Positions 58,481-64,000 of a stretch of 64,000 bases of DNA are shown here, piece by piece. Location: positions 25,177,615 to 25,241,614 of the forward strand of contig OZ024940.1 of assembly GCA_964017235.1 (NCBI GenBank). Direction: 5' to 3'. A model generated the notes under the pieces. It searched no databases, was not told the origin of the DNA, and worked only from the letters and a program-made list of their open reading frames with translations. The position numbers were made by a program, and so were the translations under genes. Numbering within the stretch: the stretch's first letter is position 1; each line of letters opens with the position of its first letter. This DNA comes from Sabellastarte sp. h YS-2021. Taxonomy: Eukaryota; Annelida; Polychaeta; Sabellida; Sabellidae.

Positions 58481-59294
58481 GGCCTGGTTTCACTATGGGT
58501 CTTGGACTTAGCCTAGACTTTAGCTAAGTCAGGGACTTAAAATCTAAGCCTTTTGTCTCAGCAAAGTCTACTGGGATTTAAATGGATCTCACAAAGGGTG
58601 ACTTTAGCTGAGACCAAGCTTATCATCAAATAACCACAGTGGTTTTCCATGTCATGTGATCCTTTATTTCACATCAGAATATTTACTGGTGACACATATC
58701 CTATGTTAGAATCATTTTATCTTGAATGGGTAAAATGCTGTTTTGCAATCAAAAACCCTGTACCCACATAAAAAATACCTGAAGACTAAAATTTAGGGAG
58801 GTGTTCCATATGTTTATTCTTTATTTTCAGGCATTTCAAATTCCGAAGTGAGAAAACTCTACTACGTCCATATGTAAGTCTTGGCTTACAAAAGATAAGT
58901 CCACTCCCAGGTAGACTTAGCCAAAACTAATAGATGTAGCAGCTTTGTGAAACCCTCTAAAGTAGGAACTACACCTGTCCTTTTTTCTTCACCCGTATCC
59001 GTGTCCGTTATTGCCCGTACCCGTGATACCCTAGATCTTTTGGTATAAAACAGTGTACTAGCTGTCCGTGTCTGTGAAGAACAAATTTTTTCCTTCCAAG
59101 TCACGGACACGGATGACCACACTGTTTTATACCAAAAGATCTAGGGTATCACGGGTACGGGCAATAACGGATACGGGTGAAGAAAAAAGGACAGGTGAAG
59201 TTCCTACTTAACACTACAGACCTAACCTTAGTTTCGGACCAAAGTCTTTAATTTAAGTCTAAGTCCAGGCTAAGTCCTTTGGTGAAACCGGCGG
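58481..59294. mobile_element. MITE M1-related element interrupted by a foldback insertion
   Basis: The left end GGGCCTGGTTTCACTATGGG and right end CTAAGTCCTTTGGTGAAACC are inverted matches, and the interior shares ATAACCACAGTGGTTTTCC with the other copies. A palindromic insert occupies 58966-59214. Confidence 0.7.
58966..59214. mobile_element. Foldback element, ~95-bp arms
   Basis: The left arm starts AGTAGGAACTACACCTGTCC and continues through TACCCGTGATACCCTAGATC. The right arm repeats this in reverse with very few changes, down to GGACAGGTGAAGTTCCTACT. The short centre holds CCGTGTCTGTGAAG. Confidence 0.85.
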
Positions 59295-59682
59295 CCCCCG
59301 AGGTACAGATATAACTGGTTATCAGGTCTATATATAGCTATTACTATTGTACTAATCGAATATCTCTTCTTCGAAATAGAAAATTTCCTCAGACAAAGGT
59401 GTCACAAATTATATTACATTATAGGTATAGAATCTGTAAATTGTTGAATTTACAGATCAGTAAACTTGCTGTGAAGGTTTCAACCTAATTGGACTCATTA
59501 AAGGCACACCCAGCAATTTTCTAGACATTCATAATTCTTGAGTGTGTGCGCCATAAATTCACAACGAAAAAGACACTTTTTCCAAGCAATTGACATTTGG
59601 TGACATTTTAGTTTTTTTATGAGTTTGTTCTGGTTTTCGGGCAGGCCCATAGTTGCTGCGTCACTTTGCTATGAAAAAGTTT

Positions 59683-60592
59683 AGAATTTAATTAACTGGA
59701 CCTTTGACGTTATTGTTTTTGAATATTCATTTTATGGAAACATATGGGGTGCATCTGTTCTGATACATGGCCGTTAGAACGGATAAAAATATATAATATT
59801 ACACCAATAAGTACCCATATGGTAAACATGAGTGGTAAATTGTCACACAAACTACACATTCTGCGATTTAAATTTCTTCTGTATTTTGTGTCGAGGTGAC
59901 ATGATAAATCTAAGGCCCACATTGTAAAGGTTTTGAAAGTTGGTAGCTGCTTGTCATTGGTTGGCAGGTAACAGTACAGAACCTTGACCAACTGTATGTA
60001 CACTGGTTTCTGTAAAAAGGACATGTCCTTTTTAGAAATTGAAGATTTTTAAAATCTCCAGGTAGCATGAAAGTAAACATTGCTATAAACTGTGCATTTT
60101 TATGCACCAAACAGGGAAAATTGGGCAAATATTTATAGCCTTTTGCAGCAAAGGTACCAAAATGCTAGATTTAAGTGTCTAAAAGGGACACTCTGATTTT
60201 TCCTCTTTAAATCTGAGAGCAGTTGAGAACAGATGCACCCCATATGTTTCCATAAAATGAATATTCAAAAACAAAAACAATAATGTCAAAGGTCCAGTTA
60301 ATTAAATTCTAATACATAAAAAATATATAATATTACACCAATAAGTACCCATATGGTAAACATGAACAGTAAATTGTCACACAAACTACACATTCTGCGA
60401 TTTAAATTTCTTCTGTATTTTGTGTCGAGGTGACATGATAAATCTAAGGCCCACATTGTAAAGGTTTTGAAAGTTGGTAGCTGCTTGTCATTGGTTGGCA
60501 GGTAACAGTACAGAACCTTGACCAACTGTATGTACACTGGTTTCCTCTGCCCTTCCAACTACCTGTCACAATAACTGACCGATAAGGTAATA
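59683..60592. repeat. Composite inverted and direct duplication containing S1 pieces
   Basis: 59788-60011 and 60323-60543 are near-identical direct copies (GGTAAATTGTCACACAAACT; GAAAGTTGGTAGCTGCTTGT). 59683-59765 is an inverted copy of 60225-60310 (GGGGTGCATCTGTTCTGA against its complement). The direct copies end in S1-SINE sequence. Confidence 0.85.
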
Positions 60593-60907
60593 GACGCGAC
60601 GTACAACACTAAAATTAATACACTAAAACTATAAACTACCAGTCACAGTCTCTTAAGTATCTTTAAATTACACCTGAGAGTTTTTCTTTTGTTAAAAGTG
60701 TCCATTATCTTTCACTATTGGCCACTTTTGTGATTTTGACCATATATAGAAGTCTCTTTAGCACATTTCCAAAAAAAAACCCTTGTACATGTATTTCAAC
60801 TAAATGATCATAAAAACCGAAAAAATACACACCAGGAATATAGAAATGAAAAGCAATGATGTTAAACAACATCTTAAAAATTATAAATTAAGGAAGAGGT
60901 GTAATTT

Positions 60908-61036
60908 AAATAGGTTAATAGCCTCGTAAGTGTCCAATATTGGAAAATAATGAACTGTTGACTCGGTCCGTTTGGGACCTTGTAAACAGTCCATTATTTT
61001 CCAATATTGGACACTTACTTGGCCATTAACCTATAC
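60908..61036. repeat. Hairpin element, ~50-bp arms
   Basis: GTAAGTGTCCAATATTGGAA and TTCCAATATTGGACACTTAC face each other around a ~25-bp loop. Flanks AATAGGTTAATAGCC and GGCCATTAACCTATA extend the pairing. Confidence 0.85.
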
Positions 61037-61169
61037 ATAAGTGTGGCTTGCAGGAATGCCTGCGACTGCAAGATTTTGTCCACAAAATACAATGGGGCAT
61101 TTTCCACTTATCACTTGTGGCTTCAGACACCCCCTTATTACCACTGAAAAGTCATGCTAGGTTCTTAAT

Positions 61170-61697
61170 ACCCCATTCACATTACAGGCGGTATCATGCG
61201 CAGAAACCCGCAGTTGGTGAAACAAGCCTGTCCTTGGATCACCGTCTGACGTCCATATGCGACCTTGTGAGTCAGTGGCAAACCATCGATTACCTTACAC
61301 ATCCTACAGATATTTTTAAATGGTACTGTGCAGATGATGCCGAGCATGCGCATGTCAATTTCTTGCTACGGTAACCGAAATATTGTTGCAATTTGGACGT
61401 CTTTTGGTGTAATACCGCGACATAAGGTGAGTTAAGGTACTGGTCATTTTGCCACACGTTCGTCCGACGGCTACCCAAGGTGAGTTGAGGTTAATGGAGG
61501 TTGCTCTTGGTGACTAACACTTGTAGTACTGTCAGTCTACCGTTATTATAAAAACCCGTGTCCATTCAGTCGCCGTCCTCTTGTAGTGTGAGCAACTCAG
61601 ATGACATGGGGCGATCTGGGGGGGGGGCAGTTCTGCCGCCGGGAAAAACTTCTAACAGAGAGACAATTACCGCCTGTAATATGTGAATCGGGCATGA
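61170..61697. mobile_element. Possible ~520-bp inverted-repeat element
   Basis: CCCATTCACATTACAGGCGG at the left and, inverted, CCGATTCACATATTACAGGC at the right form imperfect ends. No coding potential is seen. Confidence 0.4.
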
Positions 61698-62829
61698 GTG
61701 ATAGCCACTTTCTTTAGGTGAACTTCTATAGATATGAAATATATTATCCTTGTTTTTTTGCACGATATATATTATAATAACTGTTGGGACTTATAGAAAC
61801 TACTTCCACTCAGGGCAGTATTCTACTTATGCCACAGTTCTAGTTACATCAAATCTACTCTATATAAATGTTTGTTCACAGTAGGTATGATAATGATTGT
61901 TTAATGATCTCTGTTAAACTGTATTTGAATTTCATCGATAACATGTTATACCTGTGAGTGTGAACTTAATGTGAGTTCTTAATGGTTTATGTTAACCCAC
62001 ATGTAGAAAAATATCAAAAAGAATAATGCTGCAAGATTTGCCCACCCAAGCTATAGGGACACTGTGTAATTATACAGTGTCAAACCAATGTCAGATTATT
62101 ACAGCATGTTGGAATTCACCACACTTAATTACCTAACAAAGACAAAAACAAGGGGTAAGCTTAAATTGGAGTAAAGTCACAAATTTGACAATAATATTTC
62201 CACATGATGTAAAATGTTTGGCGGGGAAGGGGGGGGGGGGAGGGGAGAGTTTGTGTTGTCTGGTTAAATTGACATGCTACGTTTACTGATAAGAAATACT
62301 TGTATTCGTCTGAGAGATGATGTACATAAGATACCGGTATGTACAGTTATCATGCAAGTACACTTGTGATTGTATAATAATGAAATAAATGAAATAGAAA
62401 TAAACATTATTAACTGTATAAATGTAAGTATGTATAGCTGTATACAAATAATGTTACATTTTATGATTACATGTTATTCAGATAAATATCTGTGCACGCT
62501 TTCCATCAACATTTTATAATTTCGAAGTTAAATATATTTCGGCCAATAAATTCTGCTTTTTGTTTAAAAGTTCTTTATACTTTCTGGGGAAAGACTTAAA
62601 TATTCTTGGACCAAAGTCTATTCAAATTTCTATTCAAATATTCTCTTCTTTCCATAGAGGGATTGTGCCTTGGTATTTCGACTGAATGTATCACGAAATG
62701 TTGCAGTCAGAAGTCGGAGGTAGCGCCAATGTTTTTGGCTGTACGATCAATTTTTCCACCCCGGGCAAATCATGTGTTCCCCTATTATTTTCACCACTGT
62801 TTTGAATAGGATCGGTGGTCCTAGCAGCT

Positions 62830-62847
62830 CCCCCCCCCCCCCCCCCC
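62830..62847. repeat. C18 homopolymer
   Basis: Eighteen or so C, the only long C run on this strand. Confidence 0.9.
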
Positions 62848-62892
62848 ATGTCCACTGGAAAGAAGTAACAGTCATAACAGACTTGAACATGA

Positions 62893-63005
62893 GTTAATAT
62901 CTCAACATGTTGACTTAGTATCTCAACATGCTGACTTAGTATCTCAACATGTTGACTTAGTATCTCAACATGTTGAGTTAATATCTCAACATGTCAACTT
63001 AGTAT
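62893..63005. repeat. 21-bp minisatellite, five units
   Basis: TATCTCAACATGTTGACTTAG repeats with small changes. Each unit contains the near-palindrome CAACATGTTG. Confidence 0.9.
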
Positions 63006-63281
63006 CAATCTTAGTTCTGTCTCAAATTTGCTTCCGAATCAAATCTTTTCAGAGCCAAAACCGTTTGCTGAGATTTTACCTGCTGGCAAACAAGCAGCTG
63101 AAGCACTATACAGAGTGTGATGTTTCTGCTGATATACATATAATTATATATATTATATATGCAACTCACACATAATTGCAGAGTCATTAAAAGACTGGTG
63201 ACAATGCTATTTCTGTCAGATACGACCCATGGTGGATGAACTATAATGCTGGATCTTTTATATCAATATGTTTTATTCCAG

Positions 63282-63433
63282 AATGGAAGGTCTTTGCTTC
63301 AAGGAAGATTACGACAAAGTATTCGACATTCAGACCTACTTGTCGAGCAATTTTTCCAAGGAGAACATCCACCAAGGCGTAACCCAGGACGGCTATTTGC
63401 TGAAGCTACTGCATCAGATTTTCAGCGCGATAA
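63282..63433 (+). CDS. Isolated exon-like segment of an unidentified gene
   Basis: An open segment follows the acceptor TATTCCAG and ends at the donor GTATGT. It reads from MEGLCFKEDYDKVFDIQTYL through KENIHQGVTQDGYLLKLL to IFSAI, about 50 residues. It looks protein-like: mixed composition, no low complexity, regular hydrophobic spacing. I do not recognise the family. No partner exon is evident within the window, so the rest may lie beyond 64000 or be embedded in introns. It could also be a remnant. Confidence 0.4.
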
Positions 63434-64000
63434 GTATGTGAGCTGTTTAGTGACTGCACTATTTCTTATACGTGTCAAATCCCAGTCATACATAAAGCTA
63501 GTCACTGTTTACTTACTGGTATAGTAATAATATTAATAATTAAAACATTTGTAAAGAGTTGAGTTGATGTAATTATCCCCTAAGTCACCGAAGTCTCAAA
63601 GGGCCGATTTTCAAAGCCAAAGTCCTCATTAGAAAAGGGAGCATTGATCAGAAGAGAGCTATGGCCAAGGGAGTTCCCAAATCAGCTCTGTTGATCTCTG
63701 ATTAATCTGGAGGGGTGGGAGTGGGGGGTGGGGAGTCTGTTCCATTCAGAGTGCAGCCTGAGTGAAACTGTGCCTGCCAACAGTTTTCTTTGGTTTAGTG
63801 GAGGCTATGGCGAGTTGTTTTCTGCGAGTTCAATATCCTGGGTTTTTTTTCAAGGATGTTAAGTATGGGGACTGATTGAAGCTGATGGCATGACCGACCA
63901 AAAGGTTGTATCTGAATTGGATTCTATGTTTAGAATGTCATAAGAATGTCTAATCCGAAGGGAATTGTACATATCAGTCTCCTACTGAAACTAATCCAAC

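Noticed and set aside
59710..60558. Two nearly identical minus-strand open frames
   Set aside because: They are copies of the same duplicated repeat and include SINE sequence. Not a gene family.
61048..61374. 108-residue plus-strand open frame
   Set aside because: It overlaps the edge of an inverted-repeat element and shows no protein family features.

Overview
This 64 kb window is animal nuclear DNA. It has intron-rich genes with GT-AG junctions, secreted metazoan protein families, tRNA- and 5S-rRNA-derived SINEs, CR1/L2-type LINE remnants, a DIRS-type retrotransposon and many MITEs. Gene content and repeat types fit a marine lophotrochozoan, most likely a mollusc. That assignment is inference, not proof.

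Left third (5.6-22.4 kb, + strand): two tandem, complete nine-exon paralogues of a secreted HHIP-like (hedgehog-interacting-protein-like) beta-propeller with a glucose/sorbosone dehydrogenase fold. I assembled both from exons: gene A has 426 codons and gene B has 425. Intron positions and phases are identical, and seven of the nine exons have the same length. Both are short forms: a signal peptide followed by one propeller, with no separate N-terminal cysteine-rich domain and no C-terminal EGF repeats.

Middle (22.4-44 kb): I recognise no host gene here. It holds tandem repeats, a decayed CR1/L2-like LINE (26.5-27.6 kb, - strand), 5S- and tRNA-derived SINEs, a pair of adjacent MITEs, an odd inverted array of a conserved block (33.4-35.8 kb), and a DIRS-type tyrosine-recombinase retrotransposon (37.6-41.4 kb, - strand). 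The DIRS copy keeps its inverted terminal repeats and internal complementary region but has lost parts of its coding region.

Right third (44.1-57.6 kb, - strand): an 11-exon secreted lipase of the pancreatic lipase/phospholipase A1 family, reconstructed from ATG at 57624 to stop at 44101. All exon phases agree (393 codons plus stop). Its Ser-Asp-His triad is intact. Two small phase-1/phase-1 exons fall exactly in the lid loop. Including or skipping them would give lids of 12, 36, 41 or 65 residues. A 22-bp minisatellite lies in the lid intron and, on the transcribed strand, every unit carries a strong 5' splice-site-like motif. This is the most interesting system in the window. Beyond 58 kb there are nested foldback elements, a rearranged duplication, and one isolated exon-like segment (63.3 kb, + strand) that may belong to a gene extending off the window.
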